From Chloroflexota bacterium (GTDB lineage: Bacteria > Chloroflexota > FW602-bin22 > JACPRP01): 18,823 bases of DNA. The translations under genes were made by a program, and so were the position numbers. The stretch's first letter is position 1. Every line of letters begins with the position of its first letter. This document shows positions 1 through 7,579 of this stretch, in pieces. A model generated the notes under the pieces. That model had not been told where the DNA came from. It did no database searches and saw nothing but the letters and a program-made list of their open reading frames with translations. Where the stretch lies: positions 1 through 18,823 of the forward strand of contig JACQUC010000255.1 in assembly GCA_016210495.1 (NCBI GenBank), written 5' to 3'.

Positions 1-256
1 CCAGCTATTTTACCCTTTCTTGAAAACCATTGTGTAGTACCACCGCTCACTGGGCGGTTTGAGGCGAAGCTTCATTAGTTTTTGTGACAGCATTTCTTAC
101 GCGCGGAGCGATGGTCAACTACCTGAGTGATATCTCGTGGGAGACCGAGGTTTGGGTGGCAGAGTCCCCATCGCATATGATCCACTTCAATGGCGAGCGA
201 TTCCTCGGACCTTACTAAATTCCTTTGCTTTGACCGCCCCGCAGGAGGTGCGAACA

Positions 257-571
257 ATGAAGAAGGAACATGCTTCCTCGAAAGGCGAGTGCGGCAAATT
301 CGATCGTTCCGATGCTGAGCTTGATGTCCCCATCCTGAATGAAGCAGAACTGATGGACGAAATCATCACGGAATACGTCTGCACCCCGCCCAGCGCAGAC
401 GAGCTTGAACGAGCGGAGCGGTGGAGAAATGCGCCGGACAGTGAGCATGCCCGGGTCTTGTCCGGTCTGCTACATCTGGTGGCAGGAATTGGTCGCCCAT
501 CCGTGAAGCAAGATATGTTTCCGGGGCTTTTGAACCTCAGCGCCAAGTATCGGGCACGCTATGGCAAGTAA
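257..571 (+). CDS. Small protein of unknown family, first gene of a nucleotidyltransferase pair
   Basis: This encodes 104 residues with no family I recognise. An in-frame start exists further upstream at 137, but the ATG at 257 is preceded by a strong ribosome binding site (GCAGGAGGTG at 241-250), so I take 257. The protein is charged and acidic in its first half, with no membrane segment. It contains a short hydrophobic helix-like stretch, roughly VLSGLLHLVAGIG, and a basic C-terminus (KYRARYGK). Its last 11 bases overlap the downstream nucleotidyltransferase gene, which implies translational coupling and a joint role. By position it matches the antitoxin or accessory slot of AbiEii-type toxin-antitoxin loci, but I see no helix-turn-helix typical of AbiEi antitoxins, so that role is inference. 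The pair looks more AT-rich by eye than the genes downstream, which is compatible with horizontal transfer. Confidence 0.75.
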   Translation: MKKEHASSKGECGKFDRSDAELDVPILNEAELMDEIITEYVCTPPSADELERAERWRNAPDSEHARVLSGLLHLVAGIGRPSVKQDMFPGLLNLSAKYRARYGK

Positions 572-1127
572 CATCGAGGATCGTTTGCTGAGCATCACGA
601 AAGCGTTCCGAAATGCCCAGATACCTCACGCGTTTGGCGGCGCAATTGCCCTGGCTTACTATTCCGAGCCCCGCGCCACGGCTGATCTGGACATCAACAT
701 CTTCCTCCATCCCGGCCAAAAGGAAGCAGTGCTCAATGTTCTCTCCTCCATCATTGGTCTTGCTGATAGGGACGCCGTCGCCGATTCAATCGACGAGACC
801 ACCCAGGTCAGAATCAGGTGGGAGGACACGCTTATCGACCTGTTCTTTTCCAATACCCCTTTTCACGATTCCTGTGCGGGCCGAATCCAATGGGTAGATT
901 TTCAAACTGAGAAGATCCCCATATTATCCCCGGAAGACTTGATCATATACAAAGTAGCATACGACCGCCCTCAAGATTGGCTAGACATTGGGAAGATGCT
1001 CACTGTCTGCGGTGAAAGGCTGGATAAAGACTACATAAGAAAGTGGATCTACGACCTTTTCGATCCGGGGGACAGAAGACTTACCAGGCTAGAGGCGCTG
1101 CTGGCAAGAGAGACGGGGTCGAGTTAG
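561..1127 (+). CDS. AbiEii/MNT-type nucleotidyltransferase-fold protein
   Basis: The 188-residue product carries the nucleotidyltransferase signature GGAIALAYYSEPRATADLDI at about residues 26-45. The Gly pair is at 26-27 and the metal-binding DxD aspartates are at 42 and 44. A third candidate acidic residue is D93, in a strand reading LIDLFF. The later segment SPEDLIIYKVAYDRPQDWLD (about 123-142) is typical of the helical half of AbiEii/minimal nucleotidyltransferase proteins. Known members transfer nucleotides to tRNA or protein targets and often act as toxins, although many stand-alone members are uncharacterised. The ATG at 561 lies inside the end of the preceding gene, so the two are translationally coupled. 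No partner follows downstream; more than 500 bp without a gene comes next. The fold assignment is firm, while toxicity and target are inferred. Confidence 0.85.
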   Translation: MASNIEDRLLSITKAFRNAQIPHAFGGAIALAYYSEPRATADLDINIFLHPGQKEAVLNVLSSIIGLADRDAVADSIDETTQVRIRWEDTLIDLFFSNTPFHDSCAGRIQWVDFQTEKIPILSPEDLIIYKVAYDRPQDWLDIGKMLTVCGERLDKDYIRKWIYDLFDPGDRRLTRLEALLARETGSS

Positions 1128-1673
1128 CTACCTCGGAATATCCCCCCCACGCCTCGGCCTAGATGGTGCAGCAACAAGGGAGCCGATATCGCTTGGGGGC
1201 GAATTCCGCACCAGTCTCTGGAGTCGATGGGCCGCCTCGACGGCTCTCGTCAGTAGTCAAGATCGAAGTCTTGGGTCGAGCGGGTCCGCACATCGGGCCA
1301 CACAGGGAACCCTAAGTCGCGAAGTCACCTATGTGCCACCCGACCAGCAAGTCGACTGTAATATCCTGGCCGGTCGCTCCCCAACCAGTACTCCAACTCG
1401 CTACCAGACGGGTCGCGCCCTTCGGGTACACATCTTGCATCATATGTCAAGAACGATTGCTCGCCACCATCGACTGGCGGGCGGCTAATTGGGCGTTAAC
1501 CGTGCTTTTTGGTATTATATAAGTAAAGAACTATGAATAGTTCGGATTCCTGTGGTGTTGGTGATAGGACTTTGTTCTTAGCCAGCTTTGGTCATACAAG
1601 AAACTTGATTGCCGGGAGGTTAAGGGCTACTCTGTAGTCAGCTTGCTTCTCTGTACAACGTGGTGGTGATGAC
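1128..1673. other. Gene-poor intergenic stretch
   Basis: No convincing gene lies here. A 63-codon open frame at 1331-1522 has no ribosome binding site and a composition that does not look coding. The first part is GC-rich and featureless. From about 1490 the sequence turns AT-rich and holds the likely promoter and a roughly 140-base leader for the glycosidase-like gene starting at 1674. I found no terminator with a T-tract after the nucleotidyltransferase gene. Confidence 0.5.
1496..1523 (+). promoter_or_regulatory. Putative sigma-70 promoter for the GH-A gene
   Basis: TTAACC (1496-1501) is followed by 16 bases and then TATAAG (1518-1523), in the only AT-rich patch upstream of the gene at 1674. 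The -10 hexamer matches the consensus at 5 of 6 positions and the -35 at 4 of 6. An overlapping TATTAT at 1513-1518 could serve instead. The implied 5' leader is about 140 bases. This was predicted by eye only. Confidence 0.35.
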
Positions 1674-2726
1674 GTGAAAACTCGACAAATCATTATTCGA
1701 ACGATGTGCCTCCTGATGATGGTGTCCGCCATAACAGGAGGTATTTTGTTGCCGCATCAGCCCGATGGCGAGGCCAAAGCGCAGTTGCCGGCGGAGGTCG
1801 TGCTGGCGCCGGCCGCGCAGCTAAATCGCGTCGCCGTGGATCAGCCGGCACAAGGCCTGTTCCGCTATCTCGTCAACGACAGGCCCGAGTTGTTCGTCGG
1901 CATGGGCTACAACCCCATTTATCGGTATCTTGCCGACAAAGACCGTGCCGCCCGGTATGACCGTGATTTCGCTATCCTGCGCCAGGCGGGGGTCAACCAC
2001 ATCACGGGCTGGGACGCAGATAAGGGCTTCGAACAGGATAAGTTCGACGAGCTGACCCTTGGACAAGCTTTGAAGCACGGCCTGGGCGTCGTCATGCCGT
2101 TCTATCTGCCGCCAGAAGGGGACTACGCCGATGAGACTTTTCAACGGCATCTTATGGAGCAGGCGGCGACCAAAATCGCGCGCTTCAAGGACCATCCCGC
2201 CCTGCGAATGTGGGGTGTTGGCAACGAGGTGCTCAGCGAGATGTCCTGGCCCGAAGAGCGGGACGCGTTTCTGGAGTTCTACGTGAAGCTGGCCGACCGG
2301 TTTCACCAGCTCGACCCGAGCCATCCGGTTATCTATCGCGAGGCCGAGGATGTCTTCGTGCCGGCTATCCTGAGCACCTGGGGCTCCCCGCAGGAACGTC
2401 CGTGGCTCCTGTACGGCATGAACTCTTACACGCTGGCGATTGGGCGCCTGATTGACGCGTGGCCTTTGCGAAGCGCGGGGCGTCCGCTTTTCGTTACGGA
2501 GTTTGGCCTTGAGGATCAGGGCAGCCGAAGGCGAGCAGATGGTTATCTCAGAATGTGGCAGGCGATTCGATCTCGGCCCACGTACGTGTTGGGCGGCGCG
2601 CCTTACGTGTGGACGACGCAGGGGCCCGAGCCCACGGACACCATTTGGGGGCTGATGGATGACCACAGTCGGCCGGTTGACGATACGTTCGAGCGTTTAT
2701 CTGCCGAATGGCGCAGACAGCGGTAA
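1674..2726 (+). CDS. Exported clan GH-A glycoside hydrolase-like TIM-barrel protein
   Basis: The 350-residue product starts at a GTG preceded only by a weak GGTGGTG-type binding site. The N-terminus (basic MKTRQIIIRT, then a hydrophobic run to about residue 26) looks like a Sec signal peptide, so it acts outside the membrane. The mature part starts like a GH2/GH5-type barrel: GMGYNPIYR at 76-84, then AILRQAGVNHITGWD at 100-114. It has both catalytic signatures of clan GH-A: WGVGNEV, with the acid/base candidate E185 after N184, and FVTEFG, with the nucleophile candidate E276. A LYGMNSYT strand lies between them. No carbohydrate-binding module is present. The substrate cannot be read from the sequence. 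No sugar transporter or other glycosidase adjoins it, so it appears to be a single-gene unit. The clan assignment is fairly sure; the exact family is not. Confidence 0.75.
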   Translation: MKTRQIIIRTMCLLMMVSAITGGILLPHQPDGEAKAQLPAEVVLAPAAQLNRVAVDQPAQGLFRYLVNDRPELFVGMGYNPIYRYLADKDRAARYDRDFAILRQAGVNHITGWDADKGFEQDKFDELTLGQALKHGLGVVMPFYLPPEGDYADETFQRHLMEQAATKIARFKDHPALRMWGVGNEVLSEMSWPEERDAFLEFYVKLADRFHQLDPSHPVIYREAEDVFVPAILSTWGSPQERPWLLYGMNSYTLAIGRLIDAWPLRSAGRPLFVTEFGLEDQGSRRRADGYLRMWQAIRSRPTYVLGGAPYVWTTQGPEPTDTIWGLMDDHSRPVDDTFERLSAEWRRQR

Positions 2727-2763
2727 GCAATATGTGTTACGCGGTGGCCGTTGAGCGGTGCGG

Positions 2764-2840
2764 TTGAACCGCACATACCGCAGATGACGCACAAATATTT
2801 GAAAACATCCTTTGCGTACCTCGCGCCCTCTGCGGTTCAA
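2764..2840. repeat. Palindromic dispersed element, AACCGCA family, copy 1
   Basis: TTGAACCGCA (2764-2773) and TGCGGTTCAA (2831-2840) are exact inverted repeats enclosing 57 bases that include CCGCAGATGACGCA and TTTGCGTACC. The element lies between two converging genes. Its arms share GAACCGCA and the inner CCGCAGAT wording with the larger element at 12439-12567, so both probably belong to one dispersed, non-autonomous family. It could fold into RNA hairpins read from either gene, but there is no T-tract. Confidence 0.6.
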
Positions 2841-2867
2841 AGACGCCCGCAACGTAGGCCCAGCAAT

Positions 2868-3914
2868 CTACCGTCTCTGTAGCTGCTGGACGAGCGCCTC
2901 GCCGATCTGGGGCGTCCACTCCGCGTAGACCGGCACCATCTTGTCGCGGAACGCCTTGATCTCATCGGGCGTTAACTCCGTGACGGTCATGCCTTTGTCG
3001 CGCAGCAGGCCCACCTGCGTGCGGGCGGCTTCGCGCGACAGCCTGACCTGCTCCTTGGATGCCTCTACGGCAGCCTGCTTGACAATGTCTCTCGCACTTT
3101 GCGGGAGCCCTTCCCAATCCTGCTTGCTAATGCCCAGAATGAGCGCATCGTACGAGTAGTTCCACATCGTGATATGTTTCTGGGACTCGTAGACCTTCGA
3201 AGATACGATCACGTCGATCGGATTCTCCTGCCCGTCGATGGTCCCCTGTTTGAGGGCGTTGAGGGCTTCGCCGAAGTTCATTGCCACGGGATTCGCGCCG
3301 AGAGCGTTGTAGATTGAACTGTACATCTTGACGCCGGGGATGCGAATCTTCAATCCGCGCAAATCGTCGGGCTTACGCACGGCCAGCTTGTTGTTGGTCA
3401 ACTGGCGGAAACCGTTTTCCCCGAAGGCGAGGCCGACGATCCCCTTGGCTTCGGCCGCTTTCAGCAACTGTGCGCCAGCGGCACCAGCCAGCGCGGCGTC
3501 TGCCTGCGCGTAATCGTTGAACATCCAGGGCAGAGATATGGCTGCGAGCGAGTGATCGAGGTTAGTGTAGAGCAAGTTGGAGTGGTAGGTGAAGTTGATG
3601 TCGCCGCTCTGGAGCATCTGAAGCTCCTTCACCTGGTCACCGCCGGCAAGCTCGCCATTGGGGTATACCGCGATGTTGATCTTACCACCCGTCCGCTCCC
3701 TTACGCGCTCGGCGAACAGGCGTGCTCCCTTCGTCCACGAGGAGTCCTCGCCGGTGACGGTGCTCATCTTCCAGTTGCGTGAGGGTATGTCGGCTGGCAC
3801 TGCCGCGACAGACTTGGTCGGACTGGGTGGCGCCACAATCGGGGCGCACGCGGCTGCCGCCTGTAACGACAGGGTAAATGCCAAGAAAAGAACAATGCGT
3901 GGGATGCAGAACAT
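2868..3914 (-). CDS. dctP: TRAP transporter solute-binding protein, DctP family (orphan)
   Basis: This 348-residue protein is the extracytoplasmic receptor of a tripartite ATP-independent periplasmic transporter, a class that usually binds carboxylates. The ATG at 3914 has a good GGAGG site (3920-3924). The N-terminus is a signal peptide ending AAAAC at residues 19-23, a plausible lipobox with lipidated C23, followed by a Pro/Ser-rich linker. The family landmarks are present: WTKGARLFAERVRERTGGKI (60-79), PNGELAGGDQVKELQMLQSG (85-104), ENGFRQLTNNK (166-176), DLRGLKIRIPG (184-194) with ligand-pairing arginine candidate R191, and QGTIDGQENP (223-232). No DctQ or DctM membrane subunit is in the window, so the permease must be encoded elsewhere or the gene is an orphan. 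The ligand is unknown. A short GC-rich hairpin repeat lies just upstream of its binding site. Confidence 0.93.
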   Translation of the reverse strand: MFCIPRIVLFLAFTLSLQAAAACAPIVAPPSPTKSVAAVPADIPSRNWKMSTVTGEDSSWTKGARLFAERVRERTGGKINIAVYPNGELAGGDQVKELQMLQSGDINFTYHSNLLYTNLDHSLAAISLPWMFNDYAQADAALAGAAGAQLLKAAEAKGIVGLAFGENGFRQLTNNKLAVRKPDDLRGLKIRIPGVKMYSSIYNALGANPVAMNFGEALNALKQGTIDGQENPIDVIVSSKVYESQKHITMWNYSYDALILGISKQDWEGLPQSARDIVKQAAVEASKEQVRLSREAARTQVGLLRDKGMTVTELTPDEIKAFRDKMVPVYAEWTPQIGEALVQQLQRR

Positions 3915-3922
3915 GCCAACCT

Positions 3923-3947
3923 CCGTAGGGGCGCGGAGACCGCGCCC
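3923..3947. repeat. GGGGCGCGG hairpin repeat, copy 1
   Basis: CCGTAGGGGCGCGG (3923-3936), loop AGA, then CCGCGCCC (3940-3947) form an 8-bp perfect stem with a 3-base loop directly upstream of the dctP start. The same CCGTAGGGGCGCGG block recurs at 13315-13328 in the same orientation, there with loop TCT. This points to a dispersed REP-like palindrome. On the gene's own strand it lies in the leader and could influence expression. Confidence 0.65.
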
Positions 3948-4043
3948 TCGCGCTTAGTCGACTCCCCGCCGCGTTAGCAGGCGCGGGTCCGACCGATTAT
4001 AGCATGGCCCGCAGCCAAGTTCAAACAAAGCTGCGTGCTTGGG

Positions 4044-4128
4044 GTGCGGAACACGTTTCCGCGTGAGGCGGGCGTTCGTATGGCAGGAACACTGGCGACA
4101 GCGAATAGACAGCGAATAAGCGAATGAG
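4044..4128. repeat. Left arm of a long inverted composite repeat
   Basis: Two blocks make this arm. GTGCGGAACACGTTTCCGCG (4044-4063) is itself a near-palindrome. A 29-bp block at 4100-4128 is built of imperfect copies of GCGAATA (GCGAATAGACA, GCGAATAA, GCGAATGAG). Both blocks recur exactly, reverse-complemented and in mirrored order, at 5546-5621. The spacer between blocks is 36 bp here and 27 bp in the other arm. The arms bracket the truncated GxxExxY gene and the IS630 element. Confidence 0.8.
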
Positions 4129-4173
4129 ATGTACACTTCACCTACTGACACTCGGCATCGCGAGGTGAGGTTG

Positions 4174-4350
4174 ATGGCCAGCCAAGATAGACCGAGGTTA
4201 CAGGGCGATCTTGATGCAACGGTTCCTCATCATCATACGGCCTACAAGATCATTGGCACGGCCGTGGAGGTCCATAACAAGCTAGGTCCTGGTCATCGCG
4301 AGGAGGTCTACCAGCAGGCGATGCTCAAGAAACTTCCCGAGGCTGACTAA
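4174..4350 (+). pseudogene. Truncated GxxExxY protein (PDDEXK_3-type) gene
   Basis: About 58 residues remain of a family whose members are usually around 120-130 residues (from memory). The diagnostic segment YKIIGTAVEVHNKLGPGHRE, then EVYQQAM, carries the G-x-x-E-x-x-Y-like start that names the family, which is related to PD-(D/E)XK nucleases. The ATG at 4174 follows GAGGTGAGG and is preferred to the in-frame ATG at 4129. The frame runs into the inverted end of the IS630 element, where a TA dinucleotide creates a stop. Beyond the far end of the element (5454 onward) I cannot find the missing half in any frame, so the right part was lost or rearranged rather than just separated. The function of the family is unclear; the fragment is probably inactive. 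Confidence 0.75.
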
Positions 4351-5453
4351 AGTAAGTAGTGGTAAGAATCTTGCAGCCTGTCTGTCGAGATTTGCAGGAG
4401 GTAGTGCATATACTGCTGCGAAAGCCGACAGATGAGGAGACCAAGGAACTGAAACGGATGACGCGCCAAGAGATCGGTCGAGTGAGTCAAAGGGCTCAAA
4501 TGATCCTGCTGGCGGCTCAAGGCCGGATGTACACGGAGATCGCCCGGATCTTTGAGACGACCACCGTGACCGTCGTCTTCTGGATTGGCCGATTCAATAG
4601 GGAAGGCGCAGCCGGCCTCTTGGATCAACCGCGTAGCGGTCGCCCGCGCAAGGCGACGATGGAAGTGATGAACACAACTGAGCAGCTCTTGTGCGACGAT
4701 CCTCAACGGGCGGGATACGTGGCAACCTTCTGGACGGTGGCGATGATGGTCCTGGCTCTCGTGGGCAAGCTTGACTTGCGGCTCAGTCCCAGTACCGTCA
4801 GAGCGATGTTCAAGCGACTCGACCTGTCTTGGGGACGGCCACGTCTGGCAATGCCCAAGAAAGTCGATCCTGACAAGGCTCGGAAGCAATGGCTCATCGC
4901 CAAGACCGTGATCGAGGCGGGGCCGAACGCTGTGATCCTGTATGCTGACGAGTCTCGTGTTCAACTGCTCCCTCTGATTCGGGCAATGTGGCACTGGCTA
5001 GGTCAACAGATACGAGTGCCTACCCCTGGGACCAATGATTGGCGCGCCCTGTTCGGTGCCCTGAATATCCGTACAGGCCAATGGACCTACATCGTTCGTC
5101 GGCAGATGAAGAAGGAGGACTTTGTCGTCTTCCTTGAACACCTTCTGGTCGTCTATCCGACAGAAGCGATTGTGCTAATCGTCGACAACTACAGCAGCCA
5201 TACCGCAGGCGTCGTTGCGGAGTGGTTGCAGGAACATCCTCGCTTGCAGTTACTCTACCTACCGAAGTACTGTTCGCACCTAAATCCGGTGGAGAACATC
5301 TGGCTCCGAATGAAAGGCGAAATAGCCGCCAATCGTCTCTACGCATCTATGCAATTGATACTCGACAGCGTGAATGAGTTCTTCAAGCAAATGACACCAG
5401 ATCGTGCTTTGGAATGGGCGGCAGCCTGATAGAAACATTATGCTACTTACTTA
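4348..5453 (+). mobile_element. IS630-family insertion sequence
   Basis: The element spans about 1.1 kb. Its ends read AAGTAAGTAG (from 4350) and CTACTTACT (5443-5451), which is an inverted repeat of about 9-10 bp. A TA dinucleotide flanks each side (4348-4349 and 5452-5453), as expected from IS630/Tc1-type insertion at TA. One intact transposase gene fills it. The element has cut a GxxExxY gene. The exact terminal base is uncertain by one position because the left end carries one extra A. Confidence 0.85.
4359..5429 (+). CDS. IS630-family DDE transposase
   Basis: The 356-residue transposase appears complete. The N-terminal third is a helix-turn-helix region (RMYTEIARIFETTTVTVVFW at about 57-76), followed by the basic linker QPRSGRPRK (90-98). 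The catalytic triad is visible: D197 in ILYADESR, D276 in VLIVDNYSSH, and E312 in LNPVENIW. The 35-residue spacing between the last Asp and the Glu is close to that usual for the family. The first available start is a GTG at 4359 inside the terminal inverted repeat. An AGGAGG at 4396-4401 suggests initiation may occur later, but no standard start codon is well spaced from it, so the true N-terminus is open. No frameshift or premature stop is seen, so it may be active. Confidence 0.92.
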   Translation: MVRILQPVCRDLQEVVHILLRKPTDEETKELKRMTRQEIGRVSQRAQMILLAAQGRMYTEIARIFETTTVTVVFWIGRFNREGAAGLLDQPRSGRPRKATMEVMNTTEQLLCDDPQRAGYVATFWTVAMMVLALVGKLDLRLSPSTVRAMFKRLDLSWGRPRLAMPKKVDPDKARKQWLIAKTVIEAGPNAVILYADESRVQLLPLIRAMWHWLGQQIRVPTPGTNDWRALFGALNIRTGQWTYIVRRQMKKEDFVVFLEHLLVVYPTEAIVLIVDNYSSHTAGVVAEWLQEHPRLQLLYLPKYCSHLNPVENIWLRMKGEIAANRLYASMQLILDSVNEFFKQMTPDRALEWAAA

Positions 5454-5545
5454 GGACGATTGGCCAACAACAATGGGGCAGCGACTGAGAAGGCGCCTCA
5501 TCGACCCGCCTCTCCCGTGAGGACAACGCCACGGTCTGTCGTCTG

Positions 5546-5621
5546 CTCATTCGCTTATTCGCTGTCTATTCGCTGGCGCCTCTCTCCGCCTGCTTTCTTG
5601 CCGCGGAAACGTGTTCCGCAC
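5546..5621. repeat. Right arm of the long inverted composite repeat
   Basis: The 29-bp block at 5546-5574 and CGCGGAAACGTGTTCCGCAC (5602-5621) are exact reverse complements of the two blocks at 4100-4128 and 4044-4063. The arm abuts the 3' end of the DNA ligase gene. It is followed at 5625-5638 by a separate GCGCGC-TT-GCGCGC hairpin. Between the IS630 end (5453) and this arm, about 90 bp hold nothing recognisable. Confidence 0.8.
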
Positions 5622-5640
5622 CCGCGCGCTTGCGCGCTGC

Positions 5641-7416
5641 CTACGCCGCGGCGCCTCGCTCGCGCTGTCCCGCACGCTGTGGGCTTTCGGCCGCGGTGTT
5701 GTGCTGCATGCGGTGCATCGCCAGGACTTCCCGCTCGGTCGTCGCGTCCTCTGGCCGCTTGTCCCACCGAAGGCTGATGACGCGAGGAAACCTCAGGGCG
5801 TACCCCTGTTCCTTCCCGACCTTACCGCAGGTGTGGCTCGGGCTGCGCGTGATCTCGTCGGCGAACACCTCTACCACGTGCTTCGGCTCGACCCAGACAT
5901 CCGGCTCGATAACGGAGTCCACCTGCCTGGGCTTGTCCTCGACACGTATTTCGTCCAAACGGCGCCGCAGGTCCATCCACGCCGCCTCGGTGAGGCCAGA
6001 GCCGATCTTGGTCACCGTGCGGTAGCGATCGTTCTCGGGGTCGTAGACGGCGGCGAGCAACGAGCCGATGCCAAACTTCGCCCGCTTGCCTCTGCCCACC
6101 AGGTATCCGACGATGGCCAGGTCCACCGTATCGCGCAACTCGGCTCGGTAGCCGCGCTTGAGCTTCACCCAGTTAAAGCTCCGCTGTCCCGCCTGATATA
6201 TAGAATCCGGTCGCTTGACCACGATGCCCTCCAGGCCACGCTGCACCTTATCCTGGAAGAACTTGTCCAGTTCCTGAGGATCGTCGGTCAAGATGCTCTC
6301 GGTCAGTTGCATCGGGGTGTCGCTGCCCCACTGCAGCAGCTTCTCGAGCTTGCGCCTGCGTTCCAACAGGGGCTTGCGGGTGAGATCGTGTCCGTCGGCA
6401 TAGACAAGATCGAAGGCGAAGTAGCGCAGGGGATAGCGGGTCTCCATCTCTTCGATGCCGTGCTTGCGCTTGCGACGCACCGTTATCTGAAAGGGCAGGA
6501 ACTCGCCCGTCTCGGGGTTGTATACCACCGCTTCGCCGTCCAGAACGGCATCCCTGGCCTTGATCTGTCGCACCGCTGCCTCGGCAAGCTCGGGAAACAT
6601 CCCCGTGACGTCGTCGAGGCGCCGCGTGAAGAACCGCACGCGGCCGTCGTCTTTGTGCAGTTGCAGCCTCAGCCCGTCGTATTTGGGCTCCGCTTCCACG
6701 CGCCCGAGCTTCCTGACTATTTCCTGTGGCGATGGAAGGCGCTCGGCGAGCGCCACCAGGATGGGCTTGCCAACTTGCGGCCCGATGCGCTCCAGCTCTC
6801 CGGGTCCGGCAGCTAAGAGCGTGCGTCCCACAAAGCCTAGGTCGGAGCAAAGGCTGTAGGCGCGCTCGATTCTCTCGCGCAAGGTGTTGTCTCCGCCTAC
6901 TGCCGAGCACAGCGCGTCCATAATCGTCGCGTCGCCGACGCCCAGACGCAGCCGTCCCTGCACTATCCGCAAGATATACCGTATCTCAAGTCCGCCAGAG
7001 CGCTTCACGAGGTCGCTCACGATAGCGACCTTGCGCTGTTGGGACCTCGCACCGGTTGCCGCTGCAAGCTGGCGTAGCCTGTCGAAAACCTCGCGCAGCT
7101 CGATCGCGTCCCGCGCGCCCGACGACAACTCCTGACCCACCACGCCAAGGTCGCCTTTTCGCTTGTACAGCTTCGTCACTTCCTCGCGTGTTAGGCCCGT
7201 GGCATCGGACAACGCCACCAGGATCAGCCGCTCGTCCACCCCGAAAACCGGCGCCTCGAAGGGTGGACCAAGTCGGCCTTGCAGTAAGTAAATCAGCTTG
7301 TCCACGTCCTCCCCAGGCGTCTTGCGCAAGAGCCCCGCCAGTGTCCGCTCCATCTCGCCCCGCTTCGTCGTCGCTTCCAGCGCCTCAAAAGATCTAGCTA
7401 CCTCTCGCATCAGCAT
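5641..7416 (-). CDS. lig: ATP-dependent DNA ligase (archaeal/viral-type, Lig)
   Basis: The 591-residue enzyme seals DNA nicks through an enzyme-AMP intermediate. Its order is an N-terminal DNA-binding domain (about 1-215, with YILRIVQGRLRLGVGDATI at 147-165), an adenylation domain, and an OB-fold domain. Motif I is EPKYDGLRLQLH, with adenylated K245. FFTRR follows at 262-266, and DGEAVVYN at 293-300. Motif III is FDLVYADG (335-342), motif IV EGIVVKR (396-402) and motif V NWVKLKR (415-421). The length fits the single-chain archaeal-type ligases rather than Ku-partnered LigD. No primase or nuclease domain is fused, and no Ku gene is nearby. The start at 7416 has GGAGG eight bases upstream (7425-7429). 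The last 20-odd residues (after MHRMQ) are Arg/Ala-rich, run toward the repeat arm, and are probably a non-conserved tail. It is divergent from hsp20, with a shared 163-bp spacer. It most likely supplements an NAD-dependent LigA encoded elsewhere. Confidence 0.95.
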   Translation of the reverse strand: MLMREVARSFEALEATTKRGEMERTLAGLLRKTPGEDVDKLIYLLQGRLGPPFEAPVFGVDERLILVALSDATGLTREEVTKLYKRKGDLGVVGQELSSGARDAIELREVFDRLRQLAAATGARSQQRKVAIVSDLVKRSGGLEIRYILRIVQGRLRLGVGDATIMDALCSAVGGDNTLRERIERAYSLCSDLGFVGRTLLAAGPGELERIGPQVGKPILVALAERLPSPQEIVRKLGRVEAEPKYDGLRLQLHKDDGRVRFFTRRLDDVTGMFPELAEAAVRQIKARDAVLDGEAVVYNPETGEFLPFQITVRRKRKHGIEEMETRYPLRYFAFDLVYADGHDLTRKPLLERRRKLEKLLQWGSDTPMQLTESILTDDPQELDKFFQDKVQRGLEGIVVKRPDSIYQAGQRSFNWVKLKRGYRAELRDTVDLAIVGYLVGRGKRAKFGIGSLLAAVYDPENDRYRTVTKIGSGLTEAAWMDLRRRLDEIRVEDKPRQVDSVIEPDVWVEPKHVVEVFADEITRSPSHTCGKVGKEQGYALRFPRVISLRWDKRPEDATTEREVLAMHRMQHNTAAESPQRAGQRERGAAA

Positions 7417-7492
7417 ACCTACAACCTCCGCGTTCGATCCAACCGGGTAACCCGTGCAAGTTAGGTGCCAGCGCGCTGGGCACGGTTATTGC

Positions 7493-7520
7493 AGCACTCA
7501 TTGCTTGCGATGGCTGTGCT
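7493..7520. promoter_or_regulatory. Imperfect hairpin upstream of hsp20
   Basis: AGCAC (7493-7497) and GTGCT (7516-7520) are inverted around CATTGC-TT-GCGATG, which can pair with one G-T. The first half, GCAGCACTC, resembles half of the CIRCE operator bound by HrcA. The second half does not match the CIRCE consensus, so I do not call it CIRCE. It lies in the spacer between lig and hsp20 and may affect either gene. This is a weak prediction. Confidence 0.2.
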
Positions 7521-7579
7521 AGTCGTTGCCTGCGAGGTGACACGAGTTCCGCAAACCAACGGTGAAAGGAGAGATTCAC

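Noticed and set aside
1331..1522. 63-codon open frame on the plus strand in the gap before the GH-A gene
   Set aside because: It has no ribosome binding site, an unconvincing composition, and its end overlaps the predicted promoter.
1821..2666. 281-codon minus-strand open frame
   Set aside because: It is antisense to the GH-A gene with both catalytic motifs; it shows no family features of its own.
5611..6816. Long plus-strand open frame of 401 codons
   Set aside because: It is opposite the DNA ligase gene, whose motifs I, III, IV and V are all on the minus strand; high GC content keeps the antisense frame open.
7491..7520. CIRCE operator upstream of hsp20
   Set aside because: Only the first half (GCACTC) resembles the consensus; the second half does not match GAGTGCTAA.
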